From Actinophytocola xanthii (GTDB lineage Bacteria > Actinomycetota > Actinomycetes > Mycobacteriales > Pseudonocardiaceae), in contig NZ_MSIE01000030.1 of NCBI RefSeq assembly GCF_001921205.1, forward strand, positions 62,001 through 126,000: 64,000 nt of DNA, given 5' to 3'. Of this stretch, positions 41,515 through 49,738 are shown piece after piece; position 1 is the first letter of the stretch; every line of letters starts with the position of its first letter. The translations under genes were made by a program, and so were the position numbers. A model generated the notes under the pieces. That model saw only the letters and a program-made list of their open reading frames with translations. It did not search any database and was not told where the DNA came from.

Positions 41515-42606
41515 TCAGCCGGCGGGCTCGCCCGAGGGCGCCGCCAGCGGCGTGCCGAGCCGGACCGGGGTACCGAAGTTGGGCGTGCCGTCGGCATTCC
41601 AGGTGAACCGCTGGGCCCGGGTGGACCTGTTCATGTCGCAGCCGCCGCTCGCCGAGTCGTTGGCGTGGTAGACGATCCAGTCCTCCGTGCCGTCCGGCGA
41701 GGTGAAGAAGCCGTTGTGGCCGGGCGCGAACACCCCGTTGGCGTCGTTGCGTTGGAACACCGGGTTGGGCGACTTGGTCCAGTGCGCCCGGTTGAGCGGG
41801 TCGCTGCCGGTGAGCGTGAGCAGGCCCAGCTTGTAGTCCGGGCCCCAGCAGGCGCTGGCCGAGTACACCAGCATCGTGCGTCCGTTGTGGTACAGCGGCT
41901 CGGCGCCCTCGTTGACCGGGGCGGTCTGCCGCTCCCAGGCAAGGGTGGGCTGGCTGATCGTCCGGCGCGCGCCGCTGATCGTGTACGGGTTGCTCAGCGG
42001 GGTGATCGTGAGGCTCTGCGTGCCGTCCATGGCGCTGCCGAGCAGGTACAGCGCTCCGTTGTGCCTCAGGATGCTCGGGTCCAGCTCCCAGGTGTTCCCG
42101 AGGTCGGCCTTGAAGTGGTACGGGCCCATCGGGTTGGTGCCGTCGCTCTCCAGCACGTGCAGCCGTTGGGTGGGGTTGTAGTCCTGGACGTTCTGCCCCG
42201 CGACGTAGTACAGGTACCAGCGCCCGTTGATCAGGTGGAACTCCGGTGCCCACATGTTGCAGCACCCGTTGGGCCGGCCGGACAGGTTGAACACCACGGT
42301 GTCCTGCGCGGCGGCCAGGCCGCCGAGCGTGCGCGACCGGCGCATGGTGATCGTGGAGTTCCAGGTCGTCGTGGCCAGGTAGTAGTACCCGTTGTAGTGC
42401 TGGAGCCACGGATCCGGGCCGTTGCGCTTGATGGGGTTGGTGAACGTGGCGGCGGCCACTCGGTCATCGTCGCCGACGGTGCCGGCGGCCGCGCTGGCCG
42501 CCGCCGGTAGGGTCGGGGCGAGCGTGGCGACAAGCGCGGTCACCACCGCGGCGAGCTCGACGCGGCGGCGGGCGGGTGAACGCCGGCGCCCGTTGGTAGA
42601 GATCAT
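41515..42606 (-). CDS. Secreted GH43 exo-alpha-1,5-L-arabinofuranosidase-like enzyme
   Basis: The protein has 363 residues. A long signal peptide (about 1-40, arginine-rich head, AASAAAG) is followed by a GH43 propeller. FTNPIKRNGPDPWLQHYNG holds the catalytic base Asp, GCCNMWAPEFHLINGRWYLYY is the second blade, TWELDPSIL supplies the pKa modulator and APVNEGAEPLY the acid Glu. This pattern is that of subfamily 26, known from Streptomyces exo-1,5-arabinofuranosidase; the CBM42 found in some relatives is absent here. ATG 42606 has GGGAGGAAACC upstream. Confidence 0.84.
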   Translation of the reverse strand: MISTNGRRRSPARRRVELAAVVTALVATLAPTLPAAASAAAGTVGDDDRVAAATFTNPIKRNGPDPWLQHYNGYYYLATTTWNSTITMRRSRTLGGLAAAQDTVVFNLSGRPNGCCNMWAPEFHLINGRWYLYYVAGQNVQDYNPTQRLHVLESDGTNPMGPYHFKADLGNTWELDPSILRHNGALYLLGSAMDGTQSLTITPLSNPYTISGARRTISQPTLAWERQTAPVNEGAEPLYHNGRTMLVYSASACWGPDYKLGLLTLTGSDPLNRAHWTKSPNPVFQRNDANGVFAPGHNGFFTSPDGTEDWIVYHANDSASGGCDMNRSTRAQRFTWNADGTPNFGTPVRLGTPLAAPSGEPAG

Positions 42607-42791
42607 GGTTTCCTCCCTGCGACGCTGCACGGGACGGGGTTCGATCGCCTCGACCCGCGGCGCGACCGCGCGGCGCTGTCCGAAGTGGATCCGCAGGGCA
42701 GCGTGCGCGGCTCGGTGCACCGGTTGGGAACGAGGAGCGGGGCCGCGGGAGCAGGGGGTTGGACGGCGGCCTGATCGACTTTCCAACTCTG

Positions 42792-42826
42792 GTGTTAACG
42801 CTAACACGCGATTCCCGGCGCGACAA
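42792..42826 (-). promoter_or_regulatory. Promoter with GTGTTAACGCTAACAC operator for the GH43 pair
   Basis: The palindrome GTGTTAACGCTAACAC (42792-42807, arms GTGTTA/TAACAC) overlaps a -10 TAGCGT (42798-42803). Its -35, TTGTCG (42821-42826), is 17 bp away on the minus strand. The site has the shape of a LacI-family box but differs from the rha and galactan boxes. It lies in the 449-bp divergent region 42607-43055, which holds no gene; the rest of that region is leader. Confidence 0.6.
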
Positions 42827-42945
42827 CCGAAAGTTTTCGACGTCCGGCAGTTTTCCTCCACTGCGGCAACAATCGCTGTTCGGGAGGTAGCTGTTCGGCT
42901 GTTAGCGACAACAAGATCCCTTGTGGTGCTTGCCCTTTCCGGGTC

Positions 42946-42994
42946 TTGTCCGGCTCGTCTTCCGTGCGCTACGGTGCGCTGGGAGCGCTCCCAC
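42946..42994 (+). promoter_or_regulatory. CebR-type box at the endo-arabinanase promoter
   Basis: TGGGAGCGCTCCCA (42981-42994) is a perfect 14-bp palindrome identical to the Streptomyces CebR operator that controls cello-oligosaccharide use. It lies just after a TTGTCC (42946-42951) / TACGGT (42971-42976) promoter-like pair with 19-bp spacing, at about the start point, 62 bp before the start codon of the GH43 gene. Confidence 0.65.
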
Positions 42995-43055
42995 AGTTCC
43001 GCCGCACTGTCGGCATTTCGTCCACAGTGGCGGATTCAGGAATCGAGGACAGCCA

Positions 43056-44015
43056 ATGCGTGCCTTGGCAAGAAGCGCACTCGTTCTGGCGACGGTCGCG
43101 GCCGTCGTGACCGGCACCGCGGCACCGGCGGCGGCCTACCCGCCGCCCGGTGTCGTCACCGGCGACGTCGGCGTGCACGACCCGAGCGTGGTCAAACGCC
43201 CCGGCGGTGGGTACCTGGTGGCGCACACCGGGGCCAACATCGCCCTGAAGACCTCCCAGGACCGGACGGCCTTCCGCAACGCGGGCGCGGTCTTCCCGGG
43301 CGGCGCTCCGTGGACGACCACCTACACCGGCGGCGACCGCAACCTCTGGGCACCCGACCTGTCCTACCGCAACGGCCAGTACTACCTGTACTACTCCGCC
43401 TCGACGTTCGGTTCCAACCGCTCGGCGATCTTCCTCGCGACCAGCACGAGCGGCGACTCCGGCACGTGGACCAACCAGGGCCTGGTCATCGAGTCGCGGA
43501 CCTCGGACAACTTCAACGCGATCGACCCGGACCTGTTCGTCGACGGTCAGGGGCGGTGGTGGCTGAGCTTCGGCTCGTTCTGGTCCGGGATCAAGATGGT
43601 CGCGCTGAACCCGTCCACCGGCAAGCGCGCCGACAGCACGATCCACTCCATCGCCGGTCGCGGCGGCGGGGCGATCGAGGCGCCGAACATCGTCGCACGG
43701 GGCGGCTACTACTACCTGTTCGTCTCCTTCGACCGCTGCTGCCAGGGCGCGTCGAGCACGTACCGGGTGATGGTGGGGCGCGCGACGAGCGTCACCGGCC
43801 CGTACTACGACCGCTCCGGGCAGGCGATGAACTCCGGCGGCGGAACGGAGATCCTGGCCGGCCAGGGCAGCATCCACGGTCCCGGCCACCAGGACGTGTT
43901 CAGCGACACCGACCACGACATCATCGTCTACCACTACTACGCCGACAACGGAGCCTCGCTGCTCGGCATCAACTGGCTCGGCTGGGACTCGGCCGGCTGG
44001 CCGTACGTCCACTGA
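43056..44015 (+). CDS. Secreted endo-1,5-alpha-L-arabinanase-like GH43
   Basis: The protein has 319 residues with a Sec signal (1-27, APAAAYP). VHDPSVVKRPGG carries the catalytic base, NLWAPDLSYRNGQYYLYYS the second blade, NAIDPDLFVDGQGRWWLSFG the modulating Asp and GGGAIEAPNIVARGGYYYLF the acid Glu. The order and length fit GH43 endo-arabinanases (subfamily 5 type). It should cut the backbone of pectic arabinan to oligosaccharides. ATG 43056 follows GAGGA. It is divergent from the two other GH43 genes and has its own CebR-like box. Confidence 0.86.
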   Translation: MRALARSALVLATVAAVVTGTAAPAAAYPPPGVVTGDVGVHDPSVVKRPGGGYLVAHTGANIALKTSQDRTAFRNAGAVFPGGAPWTTTYTGGDRNLWAPDLSYRNGQYYLYYSASTFGSNRSAIFLATSTSGDSGTWTNQGLVIESRTSDNFNAIDPDLFVDGQGRWWLSFGSFWSGIKMVALNPSTGKRADSTIHSIAGRGGGAIEAPNIVARGGYYYLFVSFDRCCQGASSTYRVMVGRATSVTGPYYDRSGQAMNSGGGTEILAGQGSIHGPGHQDVFSDTDHDIIVYHYYADNGASLLGINWLGWDSAGWPYVH

Positions 44016-44025
44016 GGAGCAACGC

Positions 44026-45072
44026 TCAGGGACCGCCGGGATCGGTGCGCAGCAGCCCGTAGAGCACCGCGTCCCGGCGGCGCCCGCCCCGCACGCGCGC
44101 GCCCCGGACCGTCCCGTCGCGCCGGAAGCCGGCCCGCTCGAGTGCGCGCCGGGCGGCGAGGTCCTCGGCGTCGACCGCCGCCTCGACCCGGTCCAGTTCG
44201 GTGGTGGCGAACAGGTGCTCGGCCAGCAGGCGAGCCGCCGTGCTGCCGACGCCGCGGCCACGCGCGTGGGGCACCACCTCGACGCCGAGGTGCCAGGCGC
44301 AGCAGCCGAAGGTGCCGCCGTGGTCCACCGCGCGCCAGCTCACCGCGCCGAGCAGGCTGCCGCTCGCCGCGCCCAGCAGCGCGCCGCGGTACACCGGCTG
44401 GGCGACCAGCGGCAGCCGCTGGTCCGGGTCGGGCGCGAGCGCGTCGTCGGCGTCCCGGACCGCCGCCGCGACCGCCAGGTGGTCGTCGGGCAGTGCGCGC
44501 GCGAGCACCACCTCGTCGCGCCGGGCGAGCACCTCCCGCTCGCCGTCGAGAGCCGGCAGGTCGGTGCGCAGCACGCTGAAGCAGACCATGTCCCAGAACC
44601 GGTCGTCGCGCCGCAGGACGCCGCGCACGACGCCTTCGCGGGTGAACCCCGCCTTCTCCAGCGAGCGCCAGCCGCCGACGTTGTCGATCGCGGTGATGGC
44701 CTGGACCCGGTCGAGTTCGGTCGTGTCGAACAGGTAGCGGGCCAGCAGGCGGCCGGCCGCCGCACCGAGCCCCCGCCGGCGAACCGACCGGACGAGGTCG
44801 ATGCCCATGTTCCAGGCGGTTCCGGTGAGCGTGGCCATGTGTGGGACGGCCCGCCAGCTCATCACGCCGAGCAGCTCGCCCGTGCCCGCGTCCAGCAGCG
44901 CGGCCCAGGACCTCGTGACCCGGAAGGGCAGCGTGGGGTCGTCGGTGCCCAGGTTCAGGCTGCGGTCGCCGCCGGCCTCGACCCGCTCCAGGTCCCCCTC
45001 GGCCAGCTCCGCGATGGCGATCCGACCGTCGCTGGCCAGGATCTCGCGACCGGACAGTGCGGTTCCGGTCAT
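44026..45072 (-). CDS. Tandem-domain GNAT acetyltransferase
   Basis: The 348 residues hold two RimJ/RimL-like GNAT domains of about equal length. Motif A appears twice, as RSVRRRGLGAAAGRLLARYLF and HARGRGVGSTAARLLAEHLF, each followed by TTELDRV-x-A and a conserved LE(K/R)AGF. The repeat suggests an internal duplication within the gene. It overlaps the upstream CoA-ligase gene by ATGA. Acyl-CoA made by that ligase could be a donor, but this is inference. Confidence 0.8.
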   Translation of the reverse strand: MTGTALSGREILASDGRIAIAELAEGDLERVEAGGDRSLNLGTDDPTLPFRVTRSWAALLDAGTGELLGVMSWRAVPHMATLTGTAWNMGIDLVRSVRRRGLGAAAGRLLARYLFDTTELDRVQAITAIDNVGGWRSLEKAGFTREGVVRGVLRRDDRFWDMVCFSVLRTDLPALDGEREVLARRDEVVLARALPDDHLAVAAAVRDADDALAPDPDQRLPLVAQPVYRGALLGAASGSLLGAVSWRAVDHGGTFGCCAWHLGVEVVPHARGRGVGSTAARLLAEHLFATTELDRVEAAVDAEDLAARRALERAGFRRDGTVRGARVRGGRRRDAVLYGLLRTDPGGP

Positions 45073-46301
45073 GGCTCGCGGTGGTCGAACACGCGGCGGG
45101 TCTTGCGCTCGCTGCGGGGCAGCGTGCCCGGTGCGACGAGGTCGACCTCGATCCGCAGGCCGGTCCTGGCCCGCAGCCGGTGTTCGAGCTCCTCGCGCAG
45201 CCCGGGGCGGTCGACCGCCTCCACCCGGACCGTGAGCGTGTCCCGACCGTCGGCCTGCCGGTGCACGTGCGCCTGGAACTCGGGGCCGGCGTCCGGGAGG
45301 TCGGCGAGCACGGTGTCCACCTGCATCGGCAGGAAGGCGACCCCGCGCACCTTGATCTGGTCGTCAGAGCGGCCGAGGATCCGTCCGATCCGCGGGTAGC
45401 GGCTGCCGCACGGGCACGGGTCCGGGTACAGGTAGGACAGGTCCCGGGTGCGGTAGCGGATGAGCGGCGTGGCCTCCTTGGTCAGCGTGGTCACCACGAT
45501 CTCGCCCACCGCGCCGGGCGGGAGCGGTTCCAGCGTCTCCGGGTCGACGATCTCCATGTGGTAGTAGTCGTCCCAGACGTGGATCCCGTCGTGGTGGCCG
45601 CACTCGATGCCGGTTCCCGGGCCCCACAGCTCGGTCAGCCCGTAGACGTCGAAGGTCTCCACGCCCAGCAGCGACTCGATGCGGGCGCGCATGGCCTCAC
45701 CCCAGCGTTCCGACCCGGTGACCACCGTCCGCAGCGCGAGCCCGGGGCGCAGGTCGCGCCGGTCGACGAGCTCGGCGATCAGGAGCGCGAACGAGGAGGT
45801 CGCGCAGAGCGCCGTCGTACCGAGCTCGCGCATCATCTCCAGCTGCATCTCGGTGTTGCCCGGCCCCGTGGGCACGGCCATCGCACCGATCCGTTCGGCG
45901 GCCGTCTGGAAGCCGACGCCCGCCGTCCAGAGCCCGTAGCCCACCGCGATCTGCACCCGGTCCCGCGCGGTGAGGCCGGCGAAGCGGTAACACCGGGCGA
46001 ACATCTCCGCCCAGTCCGCCAGGTCCCGTTCGGTGTAGGCGCAGATGGTCCGCCGCCCGGTGGTTCCGGAGGAGGAGTGCACCCGCACGATCCGCTCGGC
46101 CGGCACCGCGGCGTAGTCCAGCGGCGCGGTGTCCCGGAGTTCCTCCTTGGTGGTGAACGGAAGTTGGGCCAGGTCCTCCGGCTCGCCTATCCGGTCCGGC
46201 CCCATCCCGGCCGCACCGAGTTTCTCCCGCAGGTAGGCCGATCCGGACATCGCCCGGTCGACCGCCGTACGCAGTGCCGTCGGGTCCAGCGTCGCAGTCA
46301 T
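45069..46301 (-). CDS. Phenylacetate-CoA ligase-family adenylating enzyme
   Basis: The 410 residues align with PaaK-type AMP-forming ligases: VHSSSGTTGRRT is the nucleotide loop, FDVYGLTELWGPG the core motif, and TRDLSYLYPDPCPCG with its cysteines resembles the PaaK RTRD region. GRSDDQIKVRGV precedes the C-terminal lid. The family activates aryl or acyl acids to CoA thioesters. No phenylacetate-oxygenase genes are nearby, so the substrate is probably different. It is coupled to the tandem GNAT gene. Confidence 0.8.
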   Translation of the reverse strand: MTATLDPTALRTAVDRAMSGSAYLREKLGAAGMGPDRIGEPEDLAQLPFTTKEELRDTAPLDYAAVPAERIVRVHSSSGTTGRRTICAYTERDLADWAEMFARCYRFAGLTARDRVQIAVGYGLWTAGVGFQTAAERIGAMAVPTGPGNTEMQLEMMRELGTTALCATSSFALLIAELVDRRDLRPGLALRTVVTGSERWGEAMRARIESLLGVETFDVYGLTELWGPGTGIECGHHDGIHVWDDYYHMEIVDPETLEPLPPGAVGEIVVTTLTKEATPLIRYRTRDLSYLYPDPCPCGSRYPRIGRILGRSDDQIKVRGVAFLPMQVDTVLADLPDAGPEFQAHVHRQADGRDTLTVRVEAVDRPGLREELEHRLRARTGLRIEVDLVAPGTLPRSERKTRRVFDHREP

Positions 46302-46376
46302 CGATCACCCCAGTCGCCGATTCGCTGCTGCTTTTCTTACCGCAAGATCAGCAGTTGCGTTGCGGCAGTTTCCGGA

Positions 46377-46946
46377 TCAGTCTGCTCGGCGCCCCCGGGC
46401 TGCTGTGGCTGCTGACCCGGTGCTGGGCGGCGCGGGGTCGGCCGAGTGGTCGAGGCCGAGCCAGGACAGGATCGTCGCCGCCTTGTCCTCGCCGAGGAGG
46501 CGCAGTCCCATGAAGTTGTCGCCCGCGTTGAACCCGGGCAGGGCCCAGACGGCCTCGTAGGGGACGTCGCTGGCCCGGTAGTGCCGGAAGCTGACGACGT
46601 TGCTCCACAGGCACTTCGCCGGGTCCGGCGTCCAGAGCCGCCGGGCCAGCTCGGGGTTGCGCAGCACGCACCCGATCTCGCCGACCGCCCGGACGCGTTT
46701 GCCCCCGGTGAGCAGCACGACGTCCCCGGCGCCCAGCCGGTCGAGCTTCCGGTCGTGCTTGTCGGTGGTGCCCCAGAACCGGGCCCGGCCTCCGGGGTGC
46801 GCGGCCTCCAGCGCCGTCCGCTCGTCGTCGGTCAGGACCTCGGCGCACCTGGGGTCGCGGAACGGCACCAGCCGGTCCAGGGTGTCCGCCCAGTGGCGCC
46901 GCGCCTCGGGCGTGCCGTAGGAGGGTTGGATCACGACATGGCGCAC
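46377..46946 (-). CDS. Hypothetical protein with possible EVE/PUA-like fold
   Basis: The protein has 189 residues. The middle shows GRARFWGTTDKHDRKLDRLG, LTGGKRVRAVGEIGCVLRN and AKCLWSNVVSFRHY. This strand pattern with conserved Trp and Tyr resembles PUA/EVE-type domains that bind modified bases, but I do not recognise a named family. The last ~30 residues are low-complexity and basic. GTG 46946 is the first plausible start. It lies 75 bp upstream of the ligase gene on the same strand and is divergent from the acylase gene. Confidence 0.55.
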   Translation of the reverse strand: MRHVVIQPSYGTPEARRHWADTLDRLVPFRDPRCAEVLTDDERTALEAAHPGGRARFWGTTDKHDRKLDRLGAGDVVLLTGGKRVRAVGEIGCVLRNPELARRLWTPDPAKCLWSNVVSFRHYRASDVPYEAVWALPGFNAGDNFMGLRLLGEDKAATILSWLGLDHSADPAPPSTGSAATAARGRRAD

Positions 46947-46958
46947 CCGGACATGGTG

Positions 46959-46974
46959 TCAGGGACATCCCTGA
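46959..46974. promoter_or_regulatory. 16-bp palindrome in the divergent acylase promoter region
   Basis: TCAGGGACATCCCTGA has perfect 7-bp arms around a CA centre. It lies in the 62-bp gap between divergent starts at 46946 and 47009, so one regulator (TetR or MarR size) could control both genes. No regulator is adjacent. Confidence 0.5.
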
Positions 46975-47008
46975 TCCGCTCGCCGCCGGTAGGCGGTAGG
47001 AAGATGCC

Positions 47009-49492
47009 ATGCACAGGGGCATGTTTCGACTACGACGCGTCACGACATTCGCCGCGGCCGCGGCGACCGTGCTGGCGACGGTCGCCGGCGCCGCCTCGGC
47101 CGCGCCGGCCGTGAGCTCCCGCGGTGACCGCGGGCTCTCCGCCACGATCAGGTACACCGAGTACGGCGTGCCGCACATCTCCGCGCGGGACTTCACCGGC
47201 CTCGGCTTCGGCTTCGGGTTCGCCACGGCCAGGGACAACGTCTGCGTCCTGGCCGACATGTACCTGACCGTCCGCGGCGAGCGGTCCCGGTACCTGGGCG
47301 CCGACGCGCCGGGCAACAGCGCGCTGGGCTCCGCGCGCACGAGCCTGAGCAGCGACGTGTACTTCCGCTCGGTCATCGACTCCGGTGTGGTGGAGCGGGC
47401 ACTGGCCGCGCCGCCGCCGCACGGCCCGCGGGCCGAGGTCCGCGAGCTCGTCCGCGGCTACGTCGCCGGGTACAACCGCTACCTGCGGGAGAACGGCGAG
47501 GACATCGCCGACCCGGCCTGTGCCGACGCGGACTGGGTGCGCCCGATCGGCGAGATCGACGTGTACCGCCACTTCCACGCGGTGGCGACGCTCGGGGGTG
47601 CCGGCCGGATGGTCGACGCGCTCACCGCCGCGGCCCCGCCCGCTCCCGGCACCCCCGCCGCCGCTCCCGATGCCGCCGCTCCCGATGCCGCCGCTCCGGA
47701 TGCCGCTGTCCCCGATGCCGCAGCGCGGGTGCGTGCCGCCCTCGACGAAGGGCTCGGCACCGGCGACATGGGCAGCAACGCGATCGCCGTCGGGTCGGCG
47801 GGCACCGACGGCCGCGGCGGGGTGCTGCTCGGCAACCCGCACTACCCCTGGCACGGCGGGCGGCGGTTCTGGCAGTCGCACCTGACCGTGCCGGGCCGGC
47901 TCGATGTGAGCGGCGGAAGCCTGCTCGGTCTCCCGCTGGTGCAGATCGGCTTCAACGCCGACGTCGCGTGGAGCCACACCGTCGCCACCCCGATCACGTT
48001 CGGTCTCCACGAGCTCGACCTCGTGCCCGGCTCACCGACGACCTACCTGGTCGACGGGCGTCCCGAGCGGATGACCAGCCGGCAGGTCGCCGTCCCGGTC
48101 CGGGCGGCCGACGGTTCGCTCTCGACGGTGCGGCGCACGCTCTACTCGACCCGCTACGGCCCGATGGTCTCCCCGGCGCTCGGCCTCCCGCTGTCCTGGA
48201 CGGCCACCACCGCCTACGCCCTCCGCGACGCCAACCTCGGCAACCTGCGCGGCCTGAACACGTGGTTCGACCTCGGCCGGGCCCGGAGCACCCGGGACGT
48301 GCTCGGCGCGCTGTCCCGCACCCAGGGCGCCCCCTGGGTGAACACGATCGCGACCGACCGCTCCGGCAACGCGCTCTACGCCGACGTCCAGGTCGTGCCG
48401 CACGTGACCGACGAGCTGGCCAGGGAGTGCGACACGCCGCTGGGCTCGTCGGTGTTCCCCCGCACCGGGCTGCCCATCCTCGACGGCTCCCGCGGCGAGT
48501 GCGTCTGGGGCCGGGACCGGGACGCGGTCGTGCCCGGGATCTTCGGCGCGGCCAGGATGCCCGTTCTCAACCGGACCGACTACGTGGCGAACTCCAACGA
48601 CAGCGCCTGGCTGACCAACCCGCACCAGCCGATCACCGGATACCCGCGGATCATGGGCACCGTCGGCACCGAGCGCGACCCGCGTACCCGGATGGCCATC
48701 ACCGCGCTCGAGGAACAGCTGGCCGGCGGCGGAGTCACCCACCGCTCCATGCGTGACCTGCTGTTCGACAACCGCAGCTTCGTCGGCGAGCAGGCGGCCG
48801 CCGCCTCCGCGGCCATGTGCGCCGCCTTCCCCGACGGCCGCGCGCCCACCTCGGACGGCGGGACCGTCGCGGTCGGCGACGCGTGCGAGGCGCTGGCCGC
48901 CTGGGACCGCCGGATGGACACCGACAGCCGCGGCGCCCTGCTGTTCGAGCGGTACTGGCTGCGGGTGGCCGAGATCGAGGATCCCTGGCGGGTGCCGTTC
49001 GACCCGGCCGACCCGGTCGGCACGCCGAACACGCTCGACACGGACGACCCGGCGGTCCGGCAGGCGCTCGGGGACGCCGTCGCGGAGCTGCGCGCCGCCG
49101 GGCTGGCCCCGAGCGACCCGCTCGGCCGCGGCCACTACGTCGTGCGGGGCGGCCGGACGATCCCGGTCTCGGGCGGACACGGCGTGCAGGGTGTCCTGAA
49201 CATGATCGTCACCACCTGGGATCCGGCGCGGGGCGCGACCGAGGTCGTGCACGGGTCGAGCCACGTCCAGGTGGTCTCGTTCGACGGCGGCCGATGCCCA
49301 CGGGCGAGCACGCTGCTCACCTACTCCCAGTCCAGCGACCCCACCTCGCGCCACCACGCCGACCAGACCCGGCTGTTCTCGGCGCAGCGGTGGGTTCCGT
49401 CCCGGTTCTGCGAACGCGACATCGAGGCGGCACCGGGTCTGCGGGTCGTGCGACTGCACGAGCGGCGGCCTGCCGACGGACGGGCCGGGTAG
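47009..49492 (+). CDS. Secreted penicillin-acylase-family (Ntn) amidohydrolase
   Basis: The 827-residue proenzyme has a Sec signal (1-32). The alpha chain carries YTEYGVPHISARDFTGLGFGFG and ARDNVCVLAD. Processing should occur at Gly255-Ser256 in DMGSNAIAVG, freeing the nucleophilic Ser. The beta chain then has LLGNPHYPWHG, YVANSNDSAW and a late GGRCPRASTLL. The layout is that of AHL-acylase/QuiP-PvdQ and aculeacin-acylase relatives, which cleave N-acyl amides. A PDAA repeat lies just before the processing site. ATG 47009 follows AGGAAG. Confidence 0.82.
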   Translation: MHRGMFRLRRVTTFAAAAATVLATVAGAASAAPAVSSRGDRGLSATIRYTEYGVPHISARDFTGLGFGFGFATARDNVCVLADMYLTVRGERSRYLGADAPGNSALGSARTSLSSDVYFRSVIDSGVVERALAAPPPHGPRAEVRELVRGYVAGYNRYLRENGEDIADPACADADWVRPIGEIDVYRHFHAVATLGGAGRMVDALTAAAPPAPGTPAAAPDAAAPDAAAPDAAVPDAAARVRAALDEGLGTGDMGSNAIAVGSAGTDGRGGVLLGNPHYPWHGGRRFWQSHLTVPGRLDVSGGSLLGLPLVQIGFNADVAWSHTVATPITFGLHELDLVPGSPTTYLVDGRPERMTSRQVAVPVRAADGSLSTVRRTLYSTRYGPMVSPALGLPLSWTATTAYALRDANLGNLRGLNTWFDLGRARSTRDVLGALSRTQGAPWVNTIATDRSGNALYADVQVVPHVTDELARECDTPLGSSVFPRTGLPILDGSRGECVWGRDRDAVVPGIFGAARMPVLNRTDYVANSNDSAWLTNPHQPITGYPRIMGTVGTERDPRTRMAITALEEQLAGGGVTHRSMRDLLFDNRSFVGEQAAAASAAMCAAFPDGRAPTSDGGTVAVGDACEALAAWDRRMDTDSRGALLFERYWLRVAEIEDPWRVPFDPADPVGTPNTLDTDDPAVRQALGDAVAELRAAGLAPSDPLGRGHYVVRGGRTIPVSGGHGVQGVLNMIVTTWDPARGATEVVHGSSHVQVVSFDGGRCPRASTLLTYSQSSDPTSRHHADQTRLFSAQRWVPSRFCERDIEAAPGLRVVRLHERRPADGRAG
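47663..47722 (+). repeat. Four 15-bp repeats encoding APDAA before the acylase processing site
   Basis: Four 15-bp units (47663, 47678, 47693, 47708) encode APDAA, APDAA, APDAA, VPDAA (residues 219-238), in the segment likely lost as the spacer peptide on maturation. The first two units are identical at DNA level. Confidence 0.75.
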
Positions 49493-49494
49493 TA

Positions 49495-49546
49495 ACGAGC
49501 GCGGGCAGGCCCGGGCCGTCAGGGGCCCGGGCCTGCCCGCGCTCGT
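49495..49546. terminator. 23-bp perfect hairpin after the acylase gene
   Basis: A 23-bp perfect stem (49495-49517 with 49524-49546) and a 6-nt loop start 2 bp after the TAG. It is the strongest terminator-like structure in the window. The region 49547-49738 beyond it holds only the leader of the next gene. Confidence 0.8.
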
Positions 49547-49738
49547 GCGTCGCGGTGACTACCGCCACACCAGCGCTCCCGCCCGCCACGACGCCCGAGG
49601 TCCACGGCGCCGTCTGGGCTAAAGTGCGGACGTGGGGCCGGAAACGACTGGCCGGCCACGCACCGGGCTGGGGCCGCCCCGCGTGCATCCTGGTTCGTGT
49701 CCGTCCCCGTGCGGGGCGGTTCTCCTGGGTTGGAGCGT

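Noticed and set aside
47004-47021. Alternative acylase starts at 47004 and 47021
   Set aside because: 47004 is out of frame; 47021 has its only SD-like run 1 bp upstream, whereas 47009 has AGGAAG at proper spacing.
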